A stretch of DNA of 64,000 nt from CAVVYA01 sp963752345 (GTDB taxonomy: Bacteria > Pseudomonadota > Alphaproteobacteria > SMXQ01). Location of the stretch: positions 124,001 to 188,000 of the forward strand of contig CAVVYA010000017.1 in NCBI GenBank assembly GCA_963752345.1, in the 5' to 3' direction. The notes under the pieces are model-generated. The model worked only from the letters and a program-made list of their open reading frames with translations. It made no database searches and was not told the origin of the DNA. The stretch's first letter is position 1, and the number at the start of each line of letters is the position of its first letter. Below are positions 18,348-27,417 of the stretch, in pieces. The position numbers and the translations under genes are program-made.

Positions 18348-18765
18348 CCCCCGGCTCGCGACGGAGCCATTTCAATCAAGACTGTGACCGCGGAAATCGT
18401 CTAACCCATCTCGCCGGAGCAGGTGGCTTCAGATGATTGGGCAGTCTAAACGAAGCTTTATAGCGAGACCACCGCCGTGTCGCTTTTATGTGCCCCGTAC
18501 GCGCGAAAAATAGCAGTTTCTGTTCCCGCGCCGAGGCAGATTTTGAGCACACGCCCAGGTTGTGGACATGTCCTCAAAATCTCACAAACGTCACACGCCA
18601 CGCATTGATAGGAAAGCATATTTTTAGTTTTGCGGTGCTCGCCTACGTTCCAGCGAGACGCCGTGAAAGAGGGCCTATCTGAGCAGTGCGTAACGGCCAC
18701 CGGGTTCGTCCGGAGGCAATGCTTGGTTTGCTCCAAGATGAAATTTGTAAAAAGAGGAAGAGCCA
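18348..18765. other. Gene-free regulatory-looking stretch before exoY
   Basis: No gene is supported in these 418 bases. It holds a perfect 10-bp inverted repeat AGATTTTGAG (18538-18547) / CTCAAAATCT (18573-18582). Inside and touching its right arm is a perfect palindrome GGACATGTCC (18564-18573). AT content is higher than in flanking genes. It probably contains the exoY promoter and an operator. Confidence 0.5.
18538..18582. promoter_or_regulatory. Nested inverted repeats upstream of exoY
   Basis: Ten-base arms AGATTTTGAG / CTCAAAATCT spaced by 25 bases enclose the palindrome GGACATGTCC, which shares one base with the right arm. It could be an operator for a dimeric regulator or an RNA hairpin; the sequence alone does not decide. 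Confidence 0.45.
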
Positions 18766-19548
18766 ATGGCCAAGTGGAGCTCGAACGGGAACGAAGCCAT
18801 TCGGAACTCGCGGTCCGAAAGCCTGAAGCCCCACCCTCATGAAGTGCAGCGCGGGCGACTGCCGAGTGGTGGTGGTGCCGGCGCGATGGCGGATGCCGAG
18901 ATCGTGCCGTTTCCGGCGCGCCCCTCGGTCCAATATCCGTCGTCGTCCATCATGAAGCGAAGCCTCGATTTGATCGGCGGCATGCTGCTTCTGCTCGCCT
19001 TGTTTCCGGTGATGGTCGCCATCGCACTCCTGGTCAAGCGCGACGGCGGCCCCATCCTGTTTCGCCATAAGCGCATCGGCGCCAACGGCAAGCCATTTTC
19101 CTGCTTGAAATTTCGCACCATGTGCGTCGACGCCGAAGCGCGCCTGCAGAAGCTCCTGGCGGAAGATCCCGAAGCGCGCGCCGAATGGGAGCGCGACTTC
19201 AAGTTGAAGAACGACCCGCGCGTGACGGGGCTCGGCAACTTCATGCGGCAGACCAGCTTGGATGAACTGCCGCAGCTGTTCAATGTTCTCCGGGGAGAGA
19301 TGAGTTTGGTGGGCCCGCGTCCCATCGTCATGGCGGAAGCCGCGCGGTACGGCGCGGCGTTTCGCGATTACCTGGGCTGCCGTCCCGGTCTGACCGGGCT
19401 GTGGCAGGTCAGCGGCCGCAACGACATCGATTACGACAGCCGCGTACAGCTCGATGCGAACTATGCCCGGGAATGGAGCCTGAAGCGCGACGTATCGATC
19501 CTGGTCCGTACGGTGCGCGTCGTTTTCGGACGTACCGGCGCCTACTGA
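18766..19548 (+). CDS. exoY: Undecaprenyl-phosphate sugar phosphotransferase (ExoY-like priming transferase)
   Basis: A 260-residue enzyme that puts the first sugar-1-phosphate onto undecaprenyl phosphate, starting exopolysaccharide repeat-unit assembly. After a 60-residue polar leader comes SIMKRSLDLIGGMLLLLALF with the single membrane helix, then the bacterial sugar transferase core: GGPILFRHKRIGANGKPF, CLKFRTMCVDAEARL, LRQTSLDELPQL-like (MRQTSLDELPQLFNVLRGEM) and SLVGPRPIV, ending in GLTGLWQVSGRNDI and DYDSRVQLDANYAREWS. All are typical of ExoY/WcaJ C-terminal-domain enzymes. Shine-Dalgarno AGAGGAAGAG precedes the ATG. The donor (galactose or glucose) cannot be told. Confidence 0.93.
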   Translation: MAKWSSNGNEAIRNSRSESLKPHPHEVQRGRLPSGGGAGAMADAEIVPFPARPSVQYPSSSIMKRSLDLIGGMLLLLALFPVMVAIALLVKRDGGPILFRHKRIGANGKPFSCLKFRTMCVDAEARLQKLLAEDPEARAEWERDFKLKNDPRVTGLGNFMRQTSLDELPQLFNVLRGEMSLVGPRPIVMAEAARYGAAFRDYLGCRPGLTGLWQVSGRNDIDYDSRVQLDANYAREWSLKRDVSILVRTVRVVFGRTGAY

Positions 19549-19608
19549 TTTCGCGGGCGGCGCCATGGCAAGCGCCGTCCAAATTTCCTTGGGGGTTCCG
19601 CGATTTCC

Positions 19609-20850
19609 ATGAAGATCGCTCTCGTCGATCCATCTCTTTTCACCCTGCCTTACGATCAGGAGCTGGCTGACGGTCTGCTGGATGGCGGCCATCAAGTCTG
19701 GCTCTACGGCAAATTCCCGAGTGGCATAGAAGCCCACTCCACGCCGGCTTTTCTCCGTCCCCTGTTCTATGGCGGGCTCGCCGCGGGCATCTGGGACAAG
19801 CTCCCGAAGCCTCTGTTCCGTGCCGTCAAGGGCATCAGCCATATCGCTGGCATGCGGCGGCTTTGCGCCGAAATGGAGCGGCTGCAGCCGGACGTCATCC
19901 ATTTCCAATGGCTGCCTCTGCCGGTTGTCGATGCCTGGTTCCTGCGCCGCCTCCGGCGCGTCGCGCCGCTCGTCATCACGGTGCACGACACCATGCCATT
20001 CAATGGCGCGCCGGGTTCCTCCCTGCAATCGATCGGCGCCTTCGATGCGTTACGCCATTTCGACGCTCTGATCGTACATACCGAAAACGGCCGGCAAATC
20101 GTCGCCAATCATCTCGGTCAAGCCGACCGGGTACGGTGTATCCCGCATGGGCTGCTCCATCAGGGCGATTTGACCGACGAGGGCCCGACGCCCGGCCGCG
20201 CCCCGGAAACTCCCACGACCTTCCTGCTGTTCGGCAAGATCAAGCCCTACAAGGGCCTCGATGTGCTGATCCGCGCCCTCGCGGCGCTCGATCCTGCCAC
20301 GCGTGCGAAGTGCCGCGTACGCGTGGTGGGCAAGGCCTATATGGACATGGCACCGCTCGAGGAACTGGCGGCCCAGACCGGGGTGGCCAATCGCATCGAT
20401 TTCGACTTGCGGTTCGTATCGTCCGCCGAGCTCAACGAGATCTTCCGCGGCGCCGATGTGCTGGTATTCCCGTATCGCCAGATCGAGGCCAGTGGCGTGT
20501 TGATGACCGCCATGGTCGTCGGCAAGCCCATCATCGCCACTCGGATGGGCGCCGCCGCCGAGCTGTTTGGCGACGGCCAAGGTGGCTTCCTCATTCCGTC
20601 GGATGATGCGGGAGCTTTGGCACAGGCCATGCGCAGCTTCATTCAGCAGCCGGAACTGGTGGCGTCCTGCGCGGCGCACGTGCGCCATCTGCGTGACGCA
20701 ATCCCGAGTTGGGCGGAGATCGGCCGCCTTACCACGGCGGCCTACGAGGGGGCTTACGGGCATTGGCGCGCTTTCGACCCGTCTGCCGGTGGTGCCGCCC
20801 CCTTGGGTGCGCCGAAGCCCGTCGAGCGGGGCGTTTCCGGTCCCGGCTGA
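19609..20850 (+). CDS. Glycosyltransferase family 4 (GT-B)
   Basis: A 413-residue cytoplasmic enzyme with two Rossmann domains. The acceptor domain starts MKIALVDPSLFTLPYDQELA and has DVIHFQWLPLPVVD and VITVHDTMPFN. The donor domain has TTFLLFGKIKPYKGLDVLIR and the E-x7-E region FPYRQIEASGVLMTAMVVGK, PIIATRMGAAAELFGDGQGG, typical of retaining GT4 enzymes. It lies 60 bases after exoY and is probably co-transcribed. It likely adds a later sugar of the repeat unit; donor unknown. The last 30 residues are Pro/Gly-rich and not conserved-looking. Confidence 0.9.
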   Translation: MKIALVDPSLFTLPYDQELADGLLDGGHQVWLYGKFPSGIEAHSTPAFLRPLFYGGLAAGIWDKLPKPLFRAVKGISHIAGMRRLCAEMERLQPDVIHFQWLPLPVVDAWFLRRLRRVAPLVITVHDTMPFNGAPGSSLQSIGAFDALRHFDALIVHTENGRQIVANHLGQADRVRCIPHGLLHQGDLTDEGPTPGRAPETPTTFLLFGKIKPYKGLDVLIRALAALDPATRAKCRVRVVGKAYMDMAPLEELAAQTGVANRIDFDLRFVSSAELNEIFRGADVLVFPYRQIEASGVLMTAMVVGKPIIATRMGAAAELFGDGQGGFLIPSDDAGALAQAMRSFIQQPELVASCAAHVRHLRDAIPSWAEIGRLTTAAYEGAYGHWRAFDPSAGGAAPLGAPKPVERGVSGPG

Positions 20851-20890
20851 GCCAACGATCCCGACGTGGCGCGAAGCGCGTGGCTAGGGT

Positions 20891-20983
20891 ATGATCCCGT
20901 TTCTATGAATCGAACCATGCTCTCGAAGTCTCGGCGATCGAATTTTTACGCCGAACCGGTCTCCACGTCGGCGAAAACGCTCC
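20891..20983 (-). repeat. Dispersed intergenic palindromic repeat, copy 2
   Basis: Read on the minus strand it gives GAGCGTTTTCGCCGACGTGG, then AGACCGGTTCGGCGTAAAAA, then GAGCATGGTTCGATTCATAG and GGGATCA, matching in order the copy at 1032-1129 (shared cores GAGCGTTTTC, ACCGGTTCGGCGTA, CATGGT-CGATTC). It lies in the gap between the GT4 gene and the convergent wzy-like gene. Confidence 0.72.
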
Positions 20984-21088
20984 AGGGCCGCCTGACAATC
21001 ACCGCTTGAGCGTCGCGCACGCGTGCGCTGGGCTGACGTCTAGACATGCGCCGGCTGCGGGACTGCTGCTGAATCGATATACCAGAGT

Positions 21089-22414
21089 TTAAGGCGCTGG
21101 AGTCCCCGGCGCCGGCGCGGAGTACCGCCGCCGGCTGGCCGCCCGCCCGGCCATGCGCGCGCGCCGCGGAGTCAGAGGCCGCTCCTGGTTGCGCACGGTG
21201 GACCATGAATGCATGGCGCCGAGCGTCACGAACAGCACGTTCATCATGCCGTTCAGCAGGTAGCCGCCGAGCGCGAGCCAGGCCAACAACAGGACCGTAG
21301 CGAACAGCCGGTCGCGCGCGCCGGTATACATGGCGCAAATGACGTAGCTGAGGAAGGCCACGCCGCCCACCAGGCCGTATTCGAAGATCAGCTTGATCCA
21401 GGTCGGGTCATGGGCGAGGTAGGCGTGGAAGGACGCCTTCGTCAGCGCGGCATCGATTGTTCCTGGCCCCATGCCGAACAAGAAATTGTCCGGCGATGGC
21501 AGCAGGAAGTCGCGAATGAGATAGAACGGCGAGATGAAGCGCGCGAAACCGCTCGATTCAGGCGACGCGAATTCGTCGACGCGGTTGAACAGCGTATCGA
21601 ATTCCAGCACGCTCATGGACAGAGCGACAATCATCGCGATGACGACGCATCCCAGGATAAGCGGCACATTGATGCGACGCATCAGCGCAAACGGCGCGAA
21701 TATCGCGGCTGTCAGCAACCCCGTGCCGGAATAGGAGATCAGCAAGGCGAAGAGATAGATTCCGGACCGGACCGGCCGCTGACGTCCGAGCAACTCGAGG
21801 AGCAAGGCGATCGCCAGGAACTGGGAAAAGAACGACGGTTCGAGGAAGAAGATGCCGTTGCTCTTGACGATGGGCGAGCCGTAGGTCAGCGGAATGATAA
21901 CGTTATAATTCTGCGCCTTGATGAATTCAGGAAGGTATTCCAGCGGGAACACCTGCTCGGGCCCAAGCACGAACTGCGCCATGAATTGCGCAATACCCAG
22001 GACGGCGGCGATCAGCATGCATTTCAGGAAGACATGCTGGGCTACCGCAAAACTCGCGGCGCGGTTGCGGAAGCGCAGCATGTAAAGCGCATAGATCGCC
22101 AGCAGATAGAGAAAGGAGCTGAAGGATGCGTCGCCCGGCCACCAGATGACGGATAGCGACGCCACGGCCGCCGCGACCAGGAAGAAGACGAGGAACATCG
22201 CGTCGATGACGACGACGCGCAGCAAAACCAGCGAGACGAGCACCAGGTACGAGATGGCGAAGGCCACCGGCACGCCGCCGAGCGAAAGACGCTGCAGGAA
22301 AACAAGGGAGCCTAGAATCACCCACAGCCCCACGACGGTCGATCGATCGGCGATCGGAACCGCGCGGGGCTGGGAGTCGGGCTCAGACTGATAGGCGGCG
22401 CTCATGCCGGCCAA
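21089..22414 (-). CDS. Polysaccharide polymerase, Wzy/O-antigen-ligase-like membrane protein
   Basis: A 441-residue protein with about ten to twelve membrane helices. A large periplasmic loop lies between helices (NYNVIIPLTYGSPIVKSNGI, FFLEPSFFSQFLAI), followed by ISYSGTGLLTAAIFAP and the LLPSPDNFLFGMGPGTIDAA loop, features of O-antigen ligase/polymerase proteins. Such enzymes join undecaprenyl-linked repeat units in the periplasm. It starts 20 bases after the wza-like gene on the same strand. The C-terminal tail is Arg-rich (RRARMAGRAASRRR). Start at 22414 or three codons later. Confidence 0.83.
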   Translation of the reverse strand: MAGMSAAYQSEPDSQPRAVPIADRSTVVGLWVILGSLVFLQRLSLGGVPVAFAISYLVLVSLVLLRVVVIDAMFLVFFLVAAAVASLSVIWWPGDASFSSFLYLLAIYALYMLRFRNRAASFAVAQHVFLKCMLIAAVLGIAQFMAQFVLGPEQVFPLEYLPEFIKAQNYNVIIPLTYGSPIVKSNGIFFLEPSFFSQFLAIALLLELLGRQRPVRSGIYLFALLISYSGTGLLTAAIFAPFALMRRINVPLILGCVVIAMIVALSMSVLEFDTLFNRVDEFASPESSGFARFISPFYLIRDFLLPSPDNFLFGMGPGTIDAALTKASFHAYLAHDPTWIKLIFEYGLVGGVAFLSYVICAMYTGARDRLFATVLLLAWLALGGYLLNGMMNVLFVTLGAMHSWSTVRNQERPLTPRRARMAGRAASRRRYSAPAPGTPAP

Positions 22415-22434
22415 ACACGCTTACTGACGATGGA

Positions 22435-23067
22435 TCAGAACCAACGCTCCGGAACGATGATGATGTCGCCCGGTTCAATATAGGTGCCCGGGGTGATGCG
22501 CTGCGGCTGCGCCGTGCCATCGCCACCCTGACGGAGCAGGCGGACGCCCATCTTTTCGGCGCGATAGGTGTAGCCGCCGGCGACGGCAACCGCGCTCAGG
22601 ACGCTGGCGCCTGAGTAGAACGGATAGCCGCCCGGGCGGGATACTTCACCGAGCACGTAGAACGGCCGATAACGAACCACGCTCACGGTGACATTCGGAT
22701 TGGATACGAATCCTTCCGACAGGCGCTTGGCGATGGTCCGTTCGGCATCCTGCGTCGACAGGCTGGCCACCTTGACGCGGCCGGCCAGCGGCAGGGAGAC
22801 GATGCCGGACTGGTCGACCTCGTATTCGCCGGACAGGTTCTCTTCGCCGAAGACGTTGATGGCGACACGATCGCCCGCATCCAGCTTGTATGCTGGCGGC
22901 GTGCCCATCGATTGCATCGTCAGACCGTCATAGTTGGTGCCGCAGGCCGAGAGGCCGAACGTGAGCAGCAGACCCGCCACGGGCGTCAACAACTGCCGTT
23001 TGCGCACCCGCAGGAAGGACATGAAGGCGCTGGCAATAGTGCCAGACGGATGAGTGTCACTGGTCAT
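22435..23067 (-). CDS. Polysaccharide export lipoprotein (Wza/ExoF-like)
   Basis: A 210-residue outer-membrane lipoprotein precursor. The signal with lipobox LSAC lies near residues 35-42 (after LLLTFGLSACGTNYDG). The polysaccharide export domain follows (AYKLDAGDRVAINVFGEENL, SGEYEVDQSGIVSLPLAGRV), then a SLBB-like domain (FYVLGEVSRPGGYPFYSGAS) and the end IEPGDIIIVPERWF. Such proteins form the export channel for the polymer and work with the Wzc-type co-polymerase. The ATG at 23067 is chosen because GGAG precedes it and the signal follows. It is the first gene of the wza-wzy pair. Confidence 0.92.
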   Translation of the reverse strand: MTSDTHPSGTIASAFMSFLRVRKRQLLTPVAGLLLTFGLSACGTNYDGLTMQSMGTPPAYKLDAGDRVAINVFGEENLSGEYEVDQSGIVSLPLAGRVKVASLSTQDAERTIAKRLSEGFVSNPNVTVSVVRYRPFYVLGEVSRPGGYPFYSGASVLSAVAVAGGYTYRAEKMGVRLLRQGGDGTAQPQRITPGTYIEPGDIIIVPERWF

Positions 23068-23412
23068 TTTTGAATTCTCCAGCCGAGAGCTCCGGCGGTT
23101 GATTTGCCAATAGATCGTCAAACGAGCCGCCTGGTTTGCCCCATATTTAAGGGAACTTATCAATTCATCGGGCGTCGCCGCAGCACTGAACCCACCCCGG
23201 CTCAGGCGTAACCCCGGACCGAGCAACTCAGCACTGCGCATCGTGTTGGACAACGTTACCTTCCGTAAAGAGTTCCTCTGTAGGCTGTGACAGCGACATT
23301 TTGCGCGGCCCGCATGTTGCAATTTGACAAGGCGGGAGCGCCCCCTTCATCATGCGAAAACAGTTGGTTAGGAATAGGCTGTATGACGGGTGCGTTAATA
23401 GGGATGGGCGCG
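23068..23412. other. Divergent intergenic region between wza-like gene and manC
   Basis: No gene is supported. It must hold the promoters of two divergent units. A TTGACA lies at 23324-23329 on the plus strand but no good -10 follows at 17 bases. A GGAAC at about 23152 is followed at 16 bases by CGTC, not CGTT, so I do not call an EcfG site. Confidence 0.4.
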
Positions 23413-24873
23413 ATGAGCGACGCTGGTGGTGGCAGTACAGCAGGGGAACGGATCTTTCCGGTTGTCCTTTCCGGTGGATCGGGCACGCGGTTATGGCCGC
23501 TGTCGCGCGCGCTCTATCCGAAGCAGTTGCAGAAGCTGGTTTCCGATCACACCATGCTGCAGGACACGGTTCTGCGCTTGCATGGCGAAAGCGAAACCGC
23601 GCCGCCGATCGTGGTGTGCAACAACGATCACCGTTTCGCGGTCGCCGACCAGTTGCTGCAATTGCGGGTCAGCCCAACGTCGCTGCTGCTCGAGCCTGTC
23701 GGGCGCAACACCGCGCCTGCGGTGGCCGCCGCCGCCATGCTCGCTGCGAAACGCCACCCCGACGCAATCCTGGTGGTTCTGCCGGCCGATCACGCGATCG
23801 TCGATGTGGCGGGCTTCCGCGCCGCAATGAAGCTCGCGGTCGCCACGGCACAGAACGGGCGCTTTGTCACCTTCGGCGTGAAGCCGACCAAGCCGCATAC
23901 CGGTTATGGCTACATCGAGTGCGGCGAGGCCGTCAGCGAGGGTGTCATGGCCCTGTCCATGTTCAAAGAGAAGCCCGATGCGAAGACCGCCGCCAAATAT
24001 GTCGCGGACGGCCGCTATCTGTGGAACAGCGGCATCTTCGTGTTCCGCGCCGACCGCTATCTGGCCGAGCTCGAGCGGCTGCAGCCGCAGGTGCTGTCGG
24101 CTTGCGCCGCCGCCGTGGACTCGGGCCGGCGCGATCTCGACTTCCTGCGCCTCGATGAGGCTAATTTCGTGCGCAGTCCGAGCATTTCCATCGACTACGC
24201 GGTGATGGAGCATGTCAAAGGCGCCGTCGTCATTCCGATCGACATCGGCTGGAACGATGTCGGCGGCTGGGGCGCGCTGTGGGAGGTCGGCGAGAAAGAC
24301 GAGCAGGACAACGTGTTGTCGGGAGACGTCATCGTCAAGAATTCGTCGGGCTGCTACGTCCGCTCCGAGCGCGAGCTGGTCGCGGTGCTCGGCGTGAAGG
24401 ATCTCGTCATCGTCGAGACTGGCGACAGCCTGCTGGTGGCGTCGCGCGACAGCGCAGAGGACGTCAAGGACATCGTCGCCGAGCTCAAGCTGCGCGGCCG
24501 CGAGGAGGAACAGTCTCACCGCCGCCATCACCGGCCGTGGGGCTACTATGAAAGCATCGACGACGGCGACCGCTTCCAGGTCAAGCATCTTATGGTCAAG
24601 CCGGGCGCCCAGCTCAGCCTGCAGATGCACCATCACCGCGCCGAGCATTGGGTCGTGGTCAGCGGCACCGGCCGCATCACGCGCGGTGAGGACAGCATGC
24701 TGCTGGGGCCGAACGAATCGACCTATATCCCGATGGGCATGACCCATCGGCTGGAGAACCCCGGCAAGCTGCCGCTGCATATCATCGAAGTACAATCCGG
24801 CGCCTATCTCGGCGAGGACGACATCGTACGCATGGATGATGTCTACAACCGCAGCGCCGACGAAGTGAAATAA
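23413..24873 (+). CDS. manC: Mannose-1-phosphate guanylyltransferase / mannose-6-phosphate isomerase
   Basis: A 486-residue two-domain enzyme that makes GDP-mannose for the polymer. The N-terminal nucleotidyltransferase domain has the signature PVVLSGGSGTRLWPLSRALY then PKQ, the VLPADHAI motif, FKEKPD and the WNSGIFVF motif. The C-terminal cupin domain (about 385-480) has RPWGYYESIDDGDRFQVKHL, MHHHRAEHWVVVSGTG and HRLENPGKLPLHIIEVQSGAY, the type-II phosphomannose isomerase part. Start codons at 23383, 23404 and 23413 are in frame; I prefer 23413 because AGGGA lies 8 bases upstream, but 23383 is also well spaced. No downstream GDP-sugar modifying gene is adjacent. Confidence 0.94.
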   Translation: MSDAGGGSTAGERIFPVVLSGGSGTRLWPLSRALYPKQLQKLVSDHTMLQDTVLRLHGESETAPPIVVCNNDHRFAVADQLLQLRVSPTSLLLEPVGRNTAPAVAAAAMLAAKRHPDAILVVLPADHAIVDVAGFRAAMKLAVATAQNGRFVTFGVKPTKPHTGYGYIECGEAVSEGVMALSMFKEKPDAKTAAKYVADGRYLWNSGIFVFRADRYLAELERLQPQVLSACAAAVDSGRRDLDFLRLDEANFVRSPSISIDYAVMEHVKGAVVIPIDIGWNDVGGWGALWEVGEKDEQDNVLSGDVIVKNSSGCYVRSERELVAVLGVKDLVIVETGDSLLVASRDSAEDVKDIVAELKLRGREEEQSHRRHHRPWGYYESIDDGDRFQVKHLMVKPGAQLSLQMHHHRAEHWVVVSGTGRITRGEDSMLLGPNESTYIPMGMTHRLENPGKLPLHIIEVQSGAYLGEDDIVRMDDVYNRSADEVK

Positions 24874-24953
24874 GCGCGGCCCGCGCCGGCGCGGTCCACC
24901 GAACAGATTGGCTTTTGCGGCGCTCACGCCGCTTCAACTCCCTTTGATATCGC

Positions 24954-24978
24954 GGAACTTCTCGGGTTACGCGGTGTT
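24954..24978 (+). promoter_or_regulatory. Possible EcfG-type promoter before the SnoaL-like gene
   Basis: GGAAC (24954-24958), 16 bases, TGTT (24975-24978): one mismatch from consensus, 37 bases before the GTG at 25016. Confidence 0.42.
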
Positions 24979-25015
24979 TAGGCTGGGCATTGAGTCCTGT
25001 TTGGGAGTTGTCGCC

Positions 25016-25436
25016 GTGCATCGCCTGATGTTGAAGTCATGGATTGAGAACGAGGATCTCACCTTCCGGTCGACCCGGGAAGTCATTGAGGATCACATTC
25101 GTTTGCAGATTGCCGGCCAGTTCGAAGAGGACCTCCGGCGCAACTACGCCGAGGACGTTGTGCTGTTGACCGACGAATGGGCGGCAGCAATGGGGCCATG
25201 ATGCCGTCAGCAAGGGTATGGCGCGTCTCTATCAGCACAGTCCAGGATCGCGCTACGAAATGGTCGCGCTCGAGGTGAATGGCGAATACGGGCTGCTGAT
25301 CTGGAAATCCGATGCGCCCGGCTACGCCATCGATTGCGCCGTCAATTCGTTCGTCGTGGTCGACGGCAAGATCCGCATGCAGACCAGCCACTACCAACTT
25401 GTGGAATCCGTCGTCCGCGCCGCTGAGAACGGCTAA
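25016..25436 (+). CDS. SnoaL/NTF2-like small protein (one frame break)
   Basis: About 139 residues after correction. It reads EVIEDHIRLQIAGQFEEDLR, NYAEDVVLLTDE, then GHDAVSKGMARLYQ, the layout of small NTF2-fold (SnoaL-like) proteins: a helix pair, a DVVLLT strand and the GHDAV motif. The frame breaks in a G4 run near 25193; removing one G gives DEWAAAMGHDAVSKG. A GTG at 25016 is chosen over the ATG at 25028 because GGGAG lies 8 bases before it. The ligand is unknown. It stands between manC and a small membrane gene and is probably stress-regulated (near-consensus EcfG site upstream), not part of polysaccharide synthesis. Confidence 0.68.
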
Positions 25437-25451
25437 CCGAACGAGGCTGCC

Positions 25452-25761
25452 ATGCCAAGAGCCAATCAACGACCGAGCGTTGCACGAAAGGCCGAACGTC
25501 GAGTGGCTTCGGCGCGCCACTGACACCGGGAAGACCAGGGACAAGGCGCCCATTCCGGATCCGGCCGCGGCGCCGCTCGGCACCGACGAGGAGGCCGGTG
25601 GCACGCCGCCGACACCGGAGCAGGTCGCCGCAGCGGCCCACTTGGAAATGGCGCAGCGCGTCTTGCGCGGGGACGATCGGGCCTCGAATGCCGTCATCCT
25701 GATTGCCGTTCTGCTGACTGCGGTGGTGACCGTCGCGGCGATTCTGTGGACCCGATACTGA
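25452..25761 (+). CDS. Small membrane protein with Pro/Ala-rich N-terminus, unknown (one frame break)
   Basis: The likely start MPRANQRPSVARKAERRVAS follows GAGG closely and lies 15 bases after the SnoaL-like gene. That frame stops at 25522, but the next frame continues DTGKTRDKAPIPDPAAAPLG, TDEEAGGTPPTPEQVAAAAH and a C-terminal membrane helix AVILIAVLLTAVVTVAAILW ending TRY. One extra base near 25515 would join them into about 102 residues. I do not recognise the family. It could instead start inside the second frame. Confidence 0.5.
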
Positions 25762-25764
25762 CTC

Positions 25765-27078
25765 TCAGCGCGTCTCGGCCGATTTCTCCGCTGGCGGTGA
25801 TTCCTCGCAGATCGCCTGTGGCCAAGCCTCCTGGTTGGTGATCAGGCGCGAACCGCGCTGATATGTGACATAGGCCCACAGCCAGTCCAACACGACCCGC
25901 AAACGGTTCGCGAATCCGACAAGCAGCCAGACGTGGATGATCGCCCACAGCAGCCAGGCAGGAAAGCCCGTGGCGCGCCAGCGCCCGAAATCGAAGAAGG
26001 CGGCGTTGCGGCCGATGATGCCGGCATTGCCGCGATTGCGGAAGCGGAAGGGTGGCATCGGTGTGCCGTTGCGCAGGTTGGCGGCGAGCGCGCGGCCAAG
26101 ATGCTGCCCCTGTTGCTTGGCGACTTGGCCGAGCGCGGGCAGCGGGGTGCCATGTTCGTCGCGGCACAGTGCCGTATCGCCCAGCGCATAGATGCCGTCA
26201 AGTCCCGGCACGGATAGATCCGGGTTGACGGCGATGCGCCCGGTGGCGTCCGTCTCTACGCCGAACCAATGGGCGGCAGGCGATGCCCGGACTCCGGCAG
26301 CCCAGATCAGCGTGCCGGCGGGAATGAACTGGCCGGCGATGACGGCACCGTCAAGACGCAGATCGTCGACCCGGTGGCTCAGCAGGATCTTGACGCCCAG
26401 TTGCCTGAGGCGCCGCTCGGCATAGTCCGAGATCCGCGGGTGAAAGCCGCCGAGCAGACGGGGCCCAGCCTCGACCAGGATGGTCTGGGCCAGTGCGGGC
26501 CGGACATGGCGGAAGTCGCGCGCCAGCGTGAAGCGCGCGAGCTCGGCGATCGAGCCTGCCAACTCGACCCCCGTTGGACCCCCGCCGACAATGATGGTCG
26601 TCATCAGCGCGGTTTGCCGGGCCGGATCGTCGGTCATCTCGGCGATCTCGAAAGCCATGAGCAGGCGCGATCGAATGCGGCGGGCGTCCTCGATCGTCTT
26701 CAGGCCGGGCGCGACCAAGGCCCATTGCTCGTGGCCGAAATAATTGTATTTCGAGCCGGTTCCGACGACCAGCCGGTCGTAGGAAATGATCCGTCCGGTA
26801 TTCAGGGTGACCTCGCGCCGGGTGGCATCCACCTGTGTCACTTCGGCCATCAGCACTTCGATGTTGGCGTGCTGGCGGAAGATTTTGCGGACCGGCTCGG
26901 CGATATTGCCCGGCGACAATTCGGCGGTGGCGACCTGGTAGAGCAGCGGCACGAACAGATGGTAGTTATTCTTGTCGATGACCGTGACGTCGATGCCGGT
27001 ACCCTTCAGCGTCGATGCTGTCGCCAGCCCGCCGAAGCCGGCTCCGACGATCACCACATGGGGCGCCATTCCGGACAT
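25765..27078 (-). CDS. ndh: Type II NADH dehydrogenase (NDH-2)
   Basis: A 437-residue FAD enzyme that passes electrons from NADH to quinone without pumping protons. The FAD-binding start is PHVVIVGAGFGGLATASTLK, the NADH-binding site is TTIIVGGGPTGVELAGSIAE, and the second FAD motif is GLDGIYALGDTALC. The quinone-side AKQQGQHLGRAL motif is present. The C-terminal part has hydrophobic stretches (GFPAWLLWAIIHVWLLVGFA) that anchor it to the membrane. The ATG at 27078 is chosen as the start because the FAD motif follows at once. It ends 3 bases from the convergent small membrane gene. Confidence 0.93.
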   Translation of the reverse strand: MSGMAPHVVIVGAGFGGLATASTLKGTGIDVTVIDKNNYHLFVPLLYQVATAELSPGNIAEPVRKIFRQHANIEVLMAEVTQVDATRREVTLNTGRIISYDRLVVGTGSKYNYFGHEQWALVAPGLKTIEDARRIRSRLLMAFEIAEMTDDPARQTALMTTIIVGGGPTGVELAGSIAELARFTLARDFRHVRPALAQTILVEAGPRLLGGFHPRISDYAERRLRQLGVKILLSHRVDDLRLDGAVIAGQFIPAGTLIWAAGVRASPAAHWFGVETDATGRIAVNPDLSVPGLDGIYALGDTALCRDEHGTPLPALGQVAKQQGQHLGRALAANLRNGTPMPPFRFRNRGNAGIIGRNAAFFDFGRWRATGFPAWLLWAIIHVWLLVGFANRLRVVLDWLWAYVTYQRGSRLITNQEAWPQAICEESPPAEKSAETR

Positions 27079-27417
27079 GCTCACGACTTTGTCCTCGGGT
27101 CTGCAGGCGCGCGGGCAGGTGTGGCGCGCGTTACGGGGCGGACCAGCCTTCGGCGGCAGCATGCCTGCAACCCGCCCGCCGCGCCACCGGTTCCGGAGCG
27201 CGCCTGTCGGATATTAAGAACAATGGGGCGGGATCACGGCACCAGGCGCCGCAATACGGCCAAAATCCCAGGTCATTCTTGGGCTTAGTGGTTTCGGTCA
27301 GGAGCCCCTCATGACCTCGGTGCCTTGCATGAAACGGAGCGGTGGCGTAGCGTCTGGCGCCATGAAACAACGCTTGCCTCTTGTCCTGACCAGCGCCTCC
27401 TGCGAGGGCCGCTTATC

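Noticed and set aside
23150..23176. Another EcfG site before manC
   Set aside because: GGAAC is followed at 16 bases by CGTC, not CGTT, and it lies more than 200 bases from the start.
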